Made by a program: the position numbers and the translations under genes
NCBI GenBank assembly: GCA_027307335.1
Contig: DAHUXD010000033.1
Coordinates: forward strand, 1 to 64,000
Length of the DNA: 64,000 nucleotides
From: Acidobacteriota bacterium
Lineage (GTDB): Bacteria > Acidobacteriota > Thermoanaerobaculia > UBA5066 > Gp7-AA6
Reading direction: 5' to 3'
In this document: piece by piece, positions 25,888 to 33,695 of the stretch
Position numbering within the stretch: the first letter of the stretch is position 1
How the letters are laid out: each line of letters begins with the position of its first letter
Notes under the pieces: generated by a model
The model's input: only the letters and a program-made list of their open reading frames with translations
Database searches by the model: none
Told to the model about the DNA's origin: nothing

Positions 25888-25905
25888 CCATGACGGACGT
25901 CATGG
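25888..25905. promoter_or_regulatory. Candidate operator upstream of the benzoyl-CoA operon
   Basis: CCATGACG and CGTCATGG form a perfect 8-bp inverted repeat with a 2-base spacer, 31 bp upstream of the oah start in an otherwise gene-free 265-bp region. The size suits a dimeric repressor of the MarR, TetR or BzdR type, as used by other benzoyl-CoA operons. No such regulator gene is in the window, and I cannot place a convincing promoter relative to it. Confidence 0.45.
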
Positions 25906-26137
25906 AGCAAGGGTGTCTTGCGCGCAGGTTCATGGAGTGATGGAAACGCATCAGAGGATGCAGATTTCGGGATTCGTCGCGGGGAAGCGCCGCATTCGGC
26001 ACTCCCTTCCTCCCATGGGATATAGCCGGCTTCTCCCGTCGCAGCGGGGTCGGTGGACCGCCTTTAGCCAGACCCTGCTGCCACGCCGTCGGCCCCCCCC
26101 CCGGATTCAATGCGTCGGTGGGCGGTAGAATCAGGGA

Positions 26138-26335
26138 ATGCGGTACAAGGTCGCGCTCCAGCGCAGCGAGGAAGGCTTCAGTGTCTCGTGCCCGGGGCTT
26201 CCGGGGTGCTGGTCGCAAGGCACCACCGAGAAAGAGGCGCTGGAGAACATCCGAGATGCCATCCGGGAATACCTGGCTGCGGTCGACGAGTCGCTGAAAA
26301 GCAAGGAAGTCAGAGAAGTAGAAGTCACGGTCTAG
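26138..26335 (+). CDS. hicB: HicB-type antitoxin, 65 aa
   Basis: A small HicB protein with the partial RNase H-like fold: RYKVALQRSEEGFSVSCPGLPGCWSQG then TEKEALENIRDAIREYLAAV. There is no C-terminal DNA-binding extension, as is usual for the short HicB form. It is followed after 3 bp by hicA. It would neutralise the HicA mRNA interferase; the pair separates the leftward aromatic operon from the rightward cytochrome cluster. Confidence 0.9.
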   Translation: MRYKVALQRSEEGFSVSCPGLPGCWSQGTTEKEALENIRDAIREYLAAVDESLKSKEVREVEVTV

Positions 26336-26338
26336 CCG

Positions 26339-26554
26339 ATGCCGAAGCTGCCCGGTGTGAACCACCAGGAGGCTGTTCGAGCGCTGGAAAAGGCTGGATT
26401 TCGAATCGCGCGCCAGGGCGGAAAGCATGCCGTGATGACCAATGGTGTGCGGTTCCTGACGATACCCAGGCATAACCCGGTGAACGCCTTCACGATGGGC
26501 GGCATCGTTCGGGACGCCGGCCTTACGGTCGAGGAGTTCAAGAAGTTGTTGTGA
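26339..26554 (+). CDS. hicA: HicA-type mRNA interferase toxin, 71 aa
   Basis: The double-stranded RNA-binding-like toxin fold is seen in AVRALEKAGFRIARQGGKHAVM, with the catalytic His in GGKHAV, and in TIPRHNPVNAFTMGGIVRDAGLTVEEF. HicA cleaves mRNA when free from HicB. Here the antitoxin gene comes first, the reverse of the Escherichia coli order but common in other HicBA pairs. Confidence 0.9.
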   Translation: MPKLPGVNHQEAVRALEKAGFRIARQGGKHAVMTNGVRFLTIPRHNPVNAFTMGGIVRDAGLTVEEFKKLL

Positions 26555-26707
26555 CTGGCCTCGACCCGACGAGGATCCAGCGACTCGCACATCGAACTTA
26601 GCCCCGGTCAGCCTCCCCCGGCGCACCCTTTGCCCCAATTGATGCGTTTGCACCACGATCCGCGCGACCCCCGGCGGGAGACTCATCCCGACAGAGGGAG
26701 AACTCCG

Positions 26708-27115
26708 ATGGAGAACGTCGAAAACAAGCCCGAGACCCCCGACCACCTCACGCGCCCCGAGGCGATCGCGATGCTCCGCGCGAAGCTCGTGAAGCTGACC
26801 GACGCGGACCACTGCGTCTGCACGGTCGCGCAGCGCCTGGGCCTCCCCTGCCAGGGCTTCGCCTCGCTGCCCGACAAGGAGTTCAAGCAGCGCTTCGCCT
26901 GGATCGCGGAGAAGCGCCCGAGCGCCTCCCGCGAGGAGATGAACGAGCTCGCGAACCTCTACTTGCTCGGCCGCCAGGAGGCGACGGGCGCCGCAATCGC
27001 CTGCGACGTCGAGACCCGCGAGCACGACCTGTGCGGCGGCTGGAACAGCTTCGACAACGAGACGCTCGAGAAGTTCTACGGGAACGTGTTCGGCCGGCCC
27101 GTCAAGATCGGCTGA
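26708..27115 (+). CDS. Hypothetical protein, 135 aa, partly duplicated downstream
   Basis: ATG 26708 follows AGGGAG. The protein is mostly helical and hydrophilic, with cysteines at ADHCVCTVAQRLGLPCQGF and later CD, LCGGW; I recognise no family. Its 3' half plus the following leader is found again, broken, at 30668-30830, so an ancestral duplication included this gene together with the cytochrome leader. It is 270 bp upstream of the 42-heme cytochrome gene. A regulatory or accessory role for the cytochrome locus is possible but not shown. Confidence 0.65.
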   Translation: MENVENKPETPDHLTRPEAIAMLRAKLVKLTDADHCVCTVAQRLGLPCQGFASLPDKEFKQRFAWIAEKRPSASREEMNELANLYLLGRQEATGAAIACDVETREHDLCGGWNSFDNETLEKFYGNVFGRPVKIG

Positions 27116-27325
27116 AAACCGGCGCGAGCCGCGGCCCGCGGCGCGAATCGCTCAAACAATCCGAATCGCCCACAACGGGACTCGTCTGGTGCGGCACCAT
27201 GCCACCCGGCACCAGGCCCCATCGACCCGTAAAACTTCTGGACAAAGAAAACGCGCGGATTGACAAGGGTTTCTGAGCACTCCCCGCCCCCCCGCGGCGA
27301 CCCGCAATCGAACGCAAAAAAGGCG

Positions 27326-27399
27326 CCGAATTGGTGACTTTGCATCAGATCGGTGACCCCCTTGCGTCCCTATGCTGCGACTCAAATGAGCCGTTTCCC
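27326..27399 (+). promoter_or_regulatory. Conserved leader of the 42-heme cytochrome gene (copy A)
   Basis: This block, from AAGGCGCCG through GGTGACTTTGCATCAG and TATGCTGCGA to the first codons, is nearly identical to the block at 31033-31115 in front of the NHL gene. No Shine-Dalgarno sequence is visible before the ATG at 27386, and TATGCT lies 10 bp upstream of it, so a leaderless or very short transcript is possible. The role is inferred only from conservation. Confidence 0.5.
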
Positions 27400-30300
27400 G
27401 CAGCAGGGCTCCAGGGCGACGCAGCCATATAAGAGGACCGGATTCGTCGCCGCTGCGCTGGCTTTTCTCGCCGCCGCGTTCCTGCTCCCGGCGAGCGCCA
27501 CCGCGAATCCCAAGATCATCTCGAAGAGCTGCATCGAGTGCCACGCACCGGTGCTGAAGGAAGCATCGAAGAAGTTCGTTCACGCTCCGTTTAAGGACGA
27601 GAAGAACTGCGAGTCCTGCCACAAGCGCCACGGCGTCGTCGGCGCGCTCGTGCTGAAGGAAGAAGAGCCGGCGCTCTGTCTCTCGTGCCACCCGAAGGAA
27701 AACGAGACGTTGAAGCAGGCGCACGTCCACGCGCCGTTCAAGGGCACCTGCACCTCCTGCCACTCGCCGCACTCCTCCGACTTCAAGGGACTCCTCAAGG
27801 CGCAGGGCAGCCAGGCGTGCCTCTCCTGCCACAAGACGGACTCGTTCACGCGCGCGAACGTCCACGCGCCGGCCGCCGCCGACTGCCTGACCTGCCACGC
27901 GCCGCACGCGAGCGCGCAGCCGGCGCTCCTGCTCCAGCCTCAGGGCGAGCTCTGTCAGAGCTGCCATAAGGCCGGCGGCAGCGCGAAGGCGCCGGCGCAC
28001 GCGGGCTTCTCCGTCGAGGGCGCGACATGCACGTCGTGCCACACGCCGCACTCCTCCGACGAGAAGACGCTGCTGCGCAAGGTCGTCCACCCGCCCGCGA
28101 CCGACTGCTCGACGTGCCACAAACCGGCCGCCGCCGGAAAGAAGCTCGAGCTCACGGCCGCCGAGCCGGACCTCTGCTTCTCCTGCCACTCGGACCGCCA
28201 GGACGACATGAAGAAGAAGGTCGTGCACGAGGCGTTCAAGGCCGGCACGTGCACCACGTGCCACACGCCGCACGCGTCCGACCAGAAGTCGCTGCTCGCG
28301 TCGAGCCAGAAGGACCTCTGCCTCACCTGCCACGACGACGTCGCGAAGCAGGTCGCCGGCAAGAACCCGCACAAGCCCGCCGCGCAGGGCGAGTGCACGA
28401 GCTGCCACACGCCGCACGCGTCGGCGAACGCGAAGCTCCTCAAGGCCGAGGGCGCGGCGCTCTGCGAGACCTGCCACCCGAAGATCAAGGAAGCGCTCGC
28501 CGCGAAGAACGTGCACCCACCCGCGGCCTCCGGCGACTGCACGAGCTGCCACTCGCCCCACGGCGGCGACGTGCCGAAGCTCCTCGCGCAGGCGGGCGCC
28601 GAGACCTGCTTCTCGTGCCACTCCGACCAGAAGAAGGAGTTCGCGAAGGCGTTCGTGCACGGGCCGGTGTCCGAAGGCCAGTGCGCCAAGTGCCACGACC
28701 CGCACGGCAGCGCGCAGGCGAAGTTCCTCGTCAAGCCGGCCGACCAGCTCTGCTTCACCTGCCATGCCGACATGAAGGCCCGGCGCGAGACGCCCGGCGG
28801 CAAGATGCACAGCCCTTTCGCCGACGGCTCCTGCGACACCTGCCACACCCCGCACGCGAGCAGCCGCTCGCGCCTGCTCAAGGACGCGACCGCGAATCTC
28901 TGCGGCGCCTGCCACGAGGACATCTCGGGCAACATGGCGAAGGCAGTCTCGACGCACCAGCCCGTGAAGGCCGGCGCCTGCACCTCCTGCCACGACCCGC
29001 ACGGCTCGAAGAACCCGGCCTTCCTGAAGATGACCGGCGCGCAGCTCTGCTACACGTGCCACGACAAGCTCCAGGCGCGTTTGAAGGCCCGCAAGGCGAT
29101 CGTCCACAAGCCCGTCCTCGACGGCAAGTGCACCGAGTGCCACGCCGGCCACTCCTCCGCACAGCCGGGTCTCCTGCTGAAGCCGGTCGCCCAGCTCTGC
29201 GGCAACTGCCACAAGGTCGAGGAGCCGAAGCTCCTCCAGGCGCACAAGGGCTACTCGGTCGAGAAGGCGGACTGCCTCACCTGCCACGACCCCCACGTCT
29301 CGAACAAGAAGGGCCTCTTCTCGACCGTCGCGCATCCGCCCTTCGCCGACGGCGACTGCGCGTCCTGCCACAAGCCGCCCGCGCCCGCCCCCGCGCCGCC
29401 GGCGGCGCCGCAGCTCGCGTCGAAGACCTCCGAGCTGTGCGCCGCGTGCCACTCCGACTTCTTCGACAGGTTCGCGAAGGCGGCCTGGTCGCACCCGCCG
29501 GCGAAGCAGGGCGACTGCACGTCGTGCCACTCGCCGCACGCGTCGTCGCAGAAGCACCTCGTCCTGAAGTCGGGCGCGGCGGTCTGCGTGAGCTGCCATC
29601 CGACGATCAAGGCCGACCTCGAGAAGAAGGCCGTGCACACGCCGGTGAAGAACGGTGAGTGCGTCAAGTGCCACGACCCGCACACGTCGGACAACGGCCG
29701 CGGCCTGATCAAGAAGACCCCGGAGCTCTGCTTCTCGTGCCACGCGCCGGAGAAGGCGCTCGCGAGCGCGAAGACGGTCCACTCCCCCTTCGCCAGGGGC
29801 AACTGCAACGCGTGCCACGACCCGCACGCCTCGGGCAACGCGAACCAGCTCCTCCTCCCGGCGAGCCAGCTCTGCGCGAAGTGCCACGACGTGAAGAACC
29901 CGAAGACCTCCGAGAAGCACAAGGGCCTGGTGACCGCCGGCTCCGACTGCACGTCCTGCCACAACCCGCACGGCTCCGAGCAGGCCGGCCTCATCCGCTC
30001 GAAGCCGCACGAGGTCTTCGCGACGTGCAACCGCTGCCACACGCCGAGCTCCGGCACGCCGCAGCAGATGGCCGCGAAGGCGACCGAGCTCTGCGAGCGC
30101 TGCCATTCCGCCGTCAAGCTCGCCGCGCAGAAGCCCGACGCGCACAAGGCCCTCGAGAAGGGCTGCACCACGTGCCACACGCCGCACGCCTCGGATCTCG
30201 CCGGCCTCGTCAAGGGCCGCGACCAGCGCGCGGTCTGCCTCTCCTGCCACACCGACATCCAGAAGCAGATGGCGAGCGCGCTGACGACGCACCCGCTGAA

Positions 30301-30634
30301 GGCCGGCGGCTGCCCGATCTGCCACGCGCCGCACCAGTCCGACCAGAAGCCCCTGCTGAAGGCCTCGAAGACGGATCTCTGCAAGGACTGCCACAAGGGC
30401 CACTCGCAGTTCGGCCACCCGTTCGGCCCGGGCGTCATCGACCCGCGGACCGGCCAGACGATGACGTGCCTCTCCTGCCACAACCCGCATGGCACGCAGT
30501 TCGTCAGCATCCTGATCGACAGCCCGAGCCGCGCGCTCTGCATCCAGTGCCACTCGGACACGCCCGAGGAGGAGAAGCGGCACGGCGTCATCAAGAGCAA
30601 GAACGCCGCCGCGCCTCCGGAGGAGGAGCCGTGA
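27386..30634 (+). CDS. Giant multiheme cytochrome c with 42 CxxCH motifs, 1082 aa
   Basis: By my count the protein holds 42 CxxCH heme-binding motifs in 1082 residues, about one per 25 residues. After a signal peptide (residues 1-40, ending ASATANPK) the chain is a string of doubled-CxxCH domains: each repeat has a CTSCHxPHAS-type heme, a LLK stretch, a LCxxCH heme and an HxP linker. Alternating PH and H residues supply the distal ligands expected for bis-histidine hemes. There is no transmembrane segment or lipobox after the signal peptide, so it is periplasmic or extracellular. A proline-rich break at about residue 670 divides it. It should act as a long electron conductor; the neighbours suggest extracellular electron transfer. 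Confidence 0.93.
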   Translation: MSRFPQQGSRATQPYKRTGFVAAALAFLAAAFLLPASATANPKIISKSCIECHAPVLKEASKKFVHAPFKDEKNCESCHKRHGVVGALVLKEEEPALCLSCHPKENETLKQAHVHAPFKGTCTSCHSPHSSDFKGLLKAQGSQACLSCHKTDSFTRANVHAPAAADCLTCHAPHASAQPALLLQPQGELCQSCHKAGGSAKAPAHAGFSVEGATCTSCHTPHSSDEKTLLRKVVHPPATDCSTCHKPAAAGKKLELTAAEPDLCFSCHSDRQDDMKKKVVHEAFKAGTCTTCHTPHASDQKSLLASSQKDLCLTCHDDVAKQVAGKNPHKPAAQGECTSCHTPHASANAKLLKAEGAALCETCHPKIKEALAAKNVHPPAASGDCTSCHSPHGGDVPKLLAQAGAETCFSCHSDQKKEFAKAFVHGPVSEGQCAKCHDPHGSAQAKFLVKPADQLCFTCHADMKARRETPGGKMHSPFADGSCDTCHTPHASSRSRLLKDATANLCGACHEDISGNMAKAVSTHQPVKAGACTSCHDPHGSKNPAFLKMTGAQLCYTCHDKLQARLKARKAIVHKPVLDGKCTECHAGHSSAQPGLLLKPVAQLCGNCHKVEEPKLLQAHKGYSVEKADCLTCHDPHVSNKKGLFSTVAHPPFADGDCASCHKPPAPAPAPPAAPQLASKTSELCAACHSDFFDRFAKAAWSHPPAKQGDCTSCHSPHASSQKHLVLKSGAAVCVSCHPTIKADLEKKAVHTPVKNGECVKCHDPHTSDNGRGLIKKTPELCFSCHAPEKALASAKTVHSPFARGNCNACHDPHASGNANQLLLPASQLCAKCHDVKNPKTSEKHKGLVTAGSDCTSCHNPHGSEQAGLIRSKPHEVFATCNRCHTPSSGTPQQMAAKATELCERCHSAVKLAAQKPDAHKALEKGCTTCHTPHASDLAGLVKGRDQRAVCLSCHTDIQKQMASALTTHPLKAGGCPICHAPHQSDQKPLLKASKTDLCKDCHKGHSQFGHPFGPGVIDPRTGQTMTCLSCHNPHGTQFVSILIDSPSRALCIQCHSDTPEEEKRHGVIKSKNAAAPPEEEP

Positions 30635-31101
30635 AGCGCACCGCGGCATAGCGAGGGAAGACAAGACCCAGGGCTTCGCGTCCGCGGCCCGACGAGGAAT
30701 TCCAGCAGCGCTTCGCCGGATCGCGGAGAAGCGCCCGAGCGTCTGCCGCGGTATGAACGGGCTCGCGAATCTCCGCCTGCAGAAGCCCTTCGGCAACGGG
30801 CTCCGCCGCCGCCTCAACGTTCGGCTGAGAACCGGCGCGAGGCGCATCGAGCGGCGCAAAGCGTGCACAGCGCCCGAATCGCTCCATCCCGGGTCGGCGT
30901 CGTGCGGCACCATGCCGGGCCGCACCCTGTCCGGCGGCAATTCGTAGAAGTTCTGGACACCGGGAAAGCACGGTCTGAAGCGGGTTTTAAGGCTCTCCCT
31001 GCGATCCTCCGGGGACTCGGAATCGCCTCGAAAAGAGGCGCCGAAATTGGTGACTTTGCATCAGTTCGGCACCGCTCCCGCGTCTCTATGCTGCGATTCA
31101 A
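30635..31101. other. Non-coding gap: duplicated leader region between cytochrome and NHL genes
   Basis: This 467-bp stretch holds no intact gene. It contains the pseudogene remnant (30668-30830), a diverged copy of the leader at 27116-27385, a CGCCTC-GAAAA-GAGGCG hairpin at about 31023-31039, and then the strongly conserved block that runs into the NHL gene start. Confidence 0.75.
30668..30830 (+). pseudogene. Broken partial copy of the 135-aa gene at 26708
   Basis: The sequence from CCAGGGCTTCGC onward matches 26851-27120, including GCGCTTCGCC, GATCGCGGAGAAGCGCCCGAGCG and the end CGGCTGA followed by the same downstream leader, but it has small indels, an about 100-bp loss and no start or intact frame. 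It is what remains of the upstream gene after the duplication that placed a second leader before the NHL gene. Confidence 0.75.
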
Positions 31102-31115
31102 ATGAGCCGTTTCCC
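31033..31115 (+). promoter_or_regulatory. Conserved leader of the NHL-hexaheme operon (copy B)
   Basis: The second copy of the block described at 27326-27399. The stretches GGTGACTTTGCATCAG, TATGCTGCGA and AATGAGCCGTTTCCC are kept, while spacers have changed, which suggests selection on the block rather than recent copying alone. Again there is no clear Shine-Dalgarno before ATG 31102. It probably coordinates expression of both cytochrome transcription units. Confidence 0.5.
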
Positions 31116-32250
31116 GGAGAAACATCCCGCGGCGCAAGCCCCATACAAGAAGATGGGAATCGCCGGGGCCGCGCTCATTCCCGCGCTGCTTCTCGCCGCG
31201 GCGGCGCTGCCCGCGCAGTACAACCCCTCGCCGGCCGCGCCGACCTCCGAGGCCCGGCAGTTCCACATCAAGCCCGTCACGATCTTCGGCGAGCACCTCT
31301 ACGAGGGCACGTTCGCGAACCCGAGCGGCGTCGCCTTCGACGCGACGGCGAACGAGGTCTGGGTGGCCGACACGCAGAACAATCTCGTCGGCGCGTTCAC
31401 GCCGGACGGCGTGCCGCTCTTCGCGTTCGGCAGCGACGACATGGTCGAGCCCGTCCGGATCGCGACCGACGCGAACGGCCGCCTCTACGTCCTCGACAAC
31501 GACCGCACGACGGTCAAGGTGTACAGCTACAAGGGCGACCCGCTCGCGCACCTCGCGCTGCCGGGTCTCGGCGAGAAGCCGATCATCGGCACGATCGCGA
31601 TGGACGCCGACGGCAACCTCTACGTCGGCGAGAACGAGAGCTGCCAGGTCCTCGTGTACGGCCCGGACGGGAAGCCCCGCCAGCGCTTCGGCAGCTGCGG
31701 CGTCGACGAGGGCGAGTTCCAGTCGATCACCGGCATCGCGGTGGACGCGACGCGCATCGTCGTGACCGACGCGCAGGGCGTCTCGGTCCAGGTGTTCGAC
31801 AAGCACGGCGACTTCGTCCGCGGCTGGGGCCGGCACGACATGGGCCGCGAGAACTTCTCGTTCCCGTCCTCGGTCGCCCTGCTCTCGGACGGCCGCGTCG
31901 TCGTGACCGACGCGCTCCGGCACGAGATCAAGTTCTTCGACGCGGAGGGCCACTACCTCGACCGGTTCGGCGGCATCGGCTGGCGGCTCGGCCAGATCGC
32001 CTTCCCCGCCGGGATCGCCGCCGATCCCAACGGCCGGCTCTACGTCCTCGAGAAAGGCAATCAACGCGTGCAGGCCTTCGTCGTCGTCGCGGGCGACTTC
32101 CCGCCCGACGCGATGGACACGAACAGAAACAACGGCCCGAAGGGCCAGGCCTCGGTGGGAAAGGAGGTGCCCCGGATTTCGTCACCATCTGGATCCAACT
32201 CCGGTTCTTCTCCCGGTTCACCACAGCAACCGCTTGGAGGAAACAGATGA
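31102..32250 (+). CDS. Exported NHL-repeat beta-propeller protein, 382 aa
   Basis: The first residues (MSRFPEKHPAAQAPYKK) and signal peptide are homologous to those of the 42-heme cytochrome. The mature part is a six-bladed NHL propeller: NPSGVAFDATANEVWVAD, EPVRIATDANGRLYVLD, IIGTIAMDADGNLYVGE, SITGIAVDATRIVVTDA, FPSSVALLSDGRVVVTDA and FPAGIAADPNGRLYVLE. A Ser/Gly/Pro-rich tail follows. It overlaps the hexaheme cytochrome start by 4 bp, so the two are translationally coupled. NHL proteins often sit beside multiheme cytochrome genes; a scaffolding or maturation role is likely but unproven. Confidence 0.88.
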   Translation: MSRFPEKHPAAQAPYKKMGIAGAALIPALLLAAAALPAQYNPSPAAPTSEARQFHIKPVTIFGEHLYEGTFANPSGVAFDATANEVWVADTQNNLVGAFTPDGVPLFAFGSDDMVEPVRIATDANGRLYVLDNDRTTVKVYSYKGDPLAHLALPGLGEKPIIGTIAMDADGNLYVGENESCQVLVYGPDGKPRQRFGSCGVDEGEFQSITGIAVDATRIVVTDAQGVSVQVFDKHGDFVRGWGRHDMGRENFSFPSSVALLSDGRVVVTDALRHEIKFFDAEGHYLDRFGGIGWRLGQIAFPAGIAADPNGRLYVLEKGNQRVQAFVVVAGDFPPDAMDTNRNNGPKGQASVGKEVPRISSPSGSNSGSSPGSPQQPLGGNR

Positions 32251-33428
32251 CTCGCAAAGTACTTCTGGGTCTCGCCATCTTCGCCGCGCTGGCCCTGCCG
32301 GCCATCGCCGGTGAGTACCACTCCGGCGCCAACCTCGTGTGCGCCGACTGTCACACGGCCCACTTCAGCATGCAGCACAACTGGGACGGCACGACGCCGG
32401 TCCCGGGTGCGCCGAACGGCACCGGCCCCGACAACACGATGAACTGGCTCTCCGCGACGGGCCCGAACGCCTACCTGCTCAAGGCCCCCGCGAACCAGCT
32501 GTGCCTCATGTGCCATGACGGCCAGACGTTCGCCCCCGACGTGTACGCCCTGAACACCAACGCGGCCAGCTACCCGCAGGGCCGCGCCGCCGGCGGCATC
32601 AACGATCCGGCGGCCGGCACTCCGTACGACACGTGGAAGGGCCACACCCTCTCCTCGACGGCGACGCCTCCGGGCTGGAACCCGGCGTCCCTCGGCGCCA
32701 CGCTGCCCCCGACCTGGTACGACCCGACCCAGGGCCTCGAGTGCATCAACTGCCACGCGCAGCACGGCCCGGCGGCCTCGTTCCGCAACCTCGGCTCCTA
32801 CAGCCTCGGCGGCTTCGCCGCGCAGGCGCGTCCGACGTACGTCATCAGCACCACGGACGACACGACCAAGGACGTCTGGATCAACATCCCGGCCGGCTAC
32901 GTCGCCGGAACCGGCAGCGCGGCCACCTTCGGTCCCTACTATGACCAGAGCAACCTCTTCTACAACCGTCACGACGCGCTCAACGGCACCACGAACACGT
33001 CCAACAAGCTGGACACCTTCTGCGCGACCTGCCACGGCAACTTCCACGGCGGCACGGGCGACGCGCAGATCGGCGGCGGCACGGCCGGTGCGGCGGCGGA
33101 CGGTTTCATCCGTCACCCGACCTCGATTCAGGTCATCGGCTCCGCGACGGCGGGCGGCCACTCCTCGCTGACCCGGTACGTCGCCAACACGGCCAAGGTC
33201 CCGGTGTACAGCCAGGCGCAGGCCGCGGGCGGCTACACGGACGCCACTCCCGGATGCGTCTCCTGCCACAAGGCCCACGGCAACCAGAATCCCTTCGGTC
33301 TCTTCTACCTGGGCCGCACTCCTTCGACTCCGATCGACGAGCAGGGAGCCTGGCAGGCGGGTGAGGTCCCGAACGACCAGAACGGCACCCGCAACCTGTG
33401 TGGCCAGTGCCACGGACAGGGCGCGTAA
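32247..33428 (+). CDS. Hexaheme cytochrome c, OmcS-like (candidate cytochrome filament subunit), 393 aa
   Basis: A signal peptide (to about residue 21) precedes six CxxCH motifs: CADCH, CLMCH, CINCH, CATCH, CVSCH and CGQCH. By eye the order and surrounding marks follow OmcS of Geobacter sulfurreducens: mature start YHSG before the first heme, a KGH after the second, an RHP after the fourth, CHKAHG at the fifth and the last heme at the extreme C-terminus, with long Gly/Ser/Thr-rich loops between. OmcS (also six hemes) polymerises into conductive extracellular filaments. GGAGG precedes the ATG. The similarity is a judgement by eye, and filament formation is inference. Confidence 0.85.
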   Translation: MTRKVLLGLAIFAALALPAIAGEYHSGANLVCADCHTAHFSMQHNWDGTTPVPGAPNGTGPDNTMNWLSATGPNAYLLKAPANQLCLMCHDGQTFAPDVYALNTNAASYPQGRAAGGINDPAAGTPYDTWKGHTLSSTATPPGWNPASLGATLPPTWYDPTQGLECINCHAQHGPAASFRNLGSYSLGGFAAQARPTYVISTTDDTTKDVWINIPAGYVAGTGSAATFGPYYDQSNLFYNRHDALNGTTNTSNKLDTFCATCHGNFHGGTGDAQIGGGTAGAAADGFIRHPTSIQVIGSATAGGHSSLTRYVANTAKVPVYSQAQAAGGYTDATPGCVSCHKAHGNQNPFGLFYLGRTPSTPIDEQGAWQAGEVPNDQNGTRNLCGQCHGQGA

Positions 33429-33447
33429 TCGCTTCCGTATGCGTTAC

Positions 33448-33476
33448 GGGGAGAGGCTGCCCGGCAGCCTCTCCCC
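33448..33476 (+). terminator. Strong terminator hairpin after the hexaheme cytochrome
   Basis: GGGGAGAGGCTGCC (33448-33461) pairs perfectly with GGCAGCCTCTCCCC (33463-33476), and is followed by CCCTCTTTCCCTTCC, a weak pyrimidine tract. It lies 19 bp after the stop codon and should end most transcription of the NHL-hexaheme unit before the barrel gene. Confidence 0.85.
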
Positions 33477-33695
33477 CCTCTTTCCCTTCCTGAGGGCCTG
33501 ACCCCATGAGGCTCGATTCACAAGTACCGCTCGGAGTGTTCGCTCCCGCGAGCGCTTTGAGTCCTTTGATTCCTGCGTTCGATTCGGAAATCTTCGGATG
33601 GGTTTCCGAAGTCTTGCCCACGAGGACGCCGACGCGCACCCGCTCTTTCGTGGGTGGACGCCGGTCTCCTCACGCCAGCGACCGGTGAAGCGACG
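33477..33695 (+). promoter_or_regulatory. Leader of the barrel gene with a hairpin and a repeat arm
   Basis: No gene is seen here. A single GGCCTGACCCC arm of the palindromic repeat family is at 33494-33504. TTCGGAAA and TTTCCGAA (about 33574-33602) form an 8-bp stem with a 12-base loop some 95 bp before the barrel start, which could be an attenuator or simply a structured leader. Confidence 0.4.

Noticed and set aside
26138-26554. HicBA as part of the prophage
   Set aside because: The prophage begins at the tRNA 25 kb away; the pair has no phage genes around it.
27340-27358. Possible sigma-54 promoter (GGTGACTTTGC) before the cytochrome genes
   Set aside because: The GG and GC elements are 9 bp apart instead of the required 12 in both copies.
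27386-30634. Regular short repeats that could suggest a CRISPR-like or satellite array
   Set aside because: The periodicity comes from the CxxCH codons; spacing is irregular at base level and the frame is fully coding.
27152-30940. 1262-aa open frame on the reverse strand of the giant cytochrome
   Set aside because: It is a shadow: the cysteine- and histidine-rich repeats of the cytochrome read backwards as Arg/Leu/Val repeats. It has no signal or domain, and the forward protein is clearly real.
31020-31045. Possible GEMM-type cyclic-dinucleotide riboswitch before the NHL-cytochrome unit
   Set aside because: There is a GAAA-containing hairpin and such riboswitches control Geobacter cytochromes, but the conserved core segments of GEMM are not present in either leader copy.
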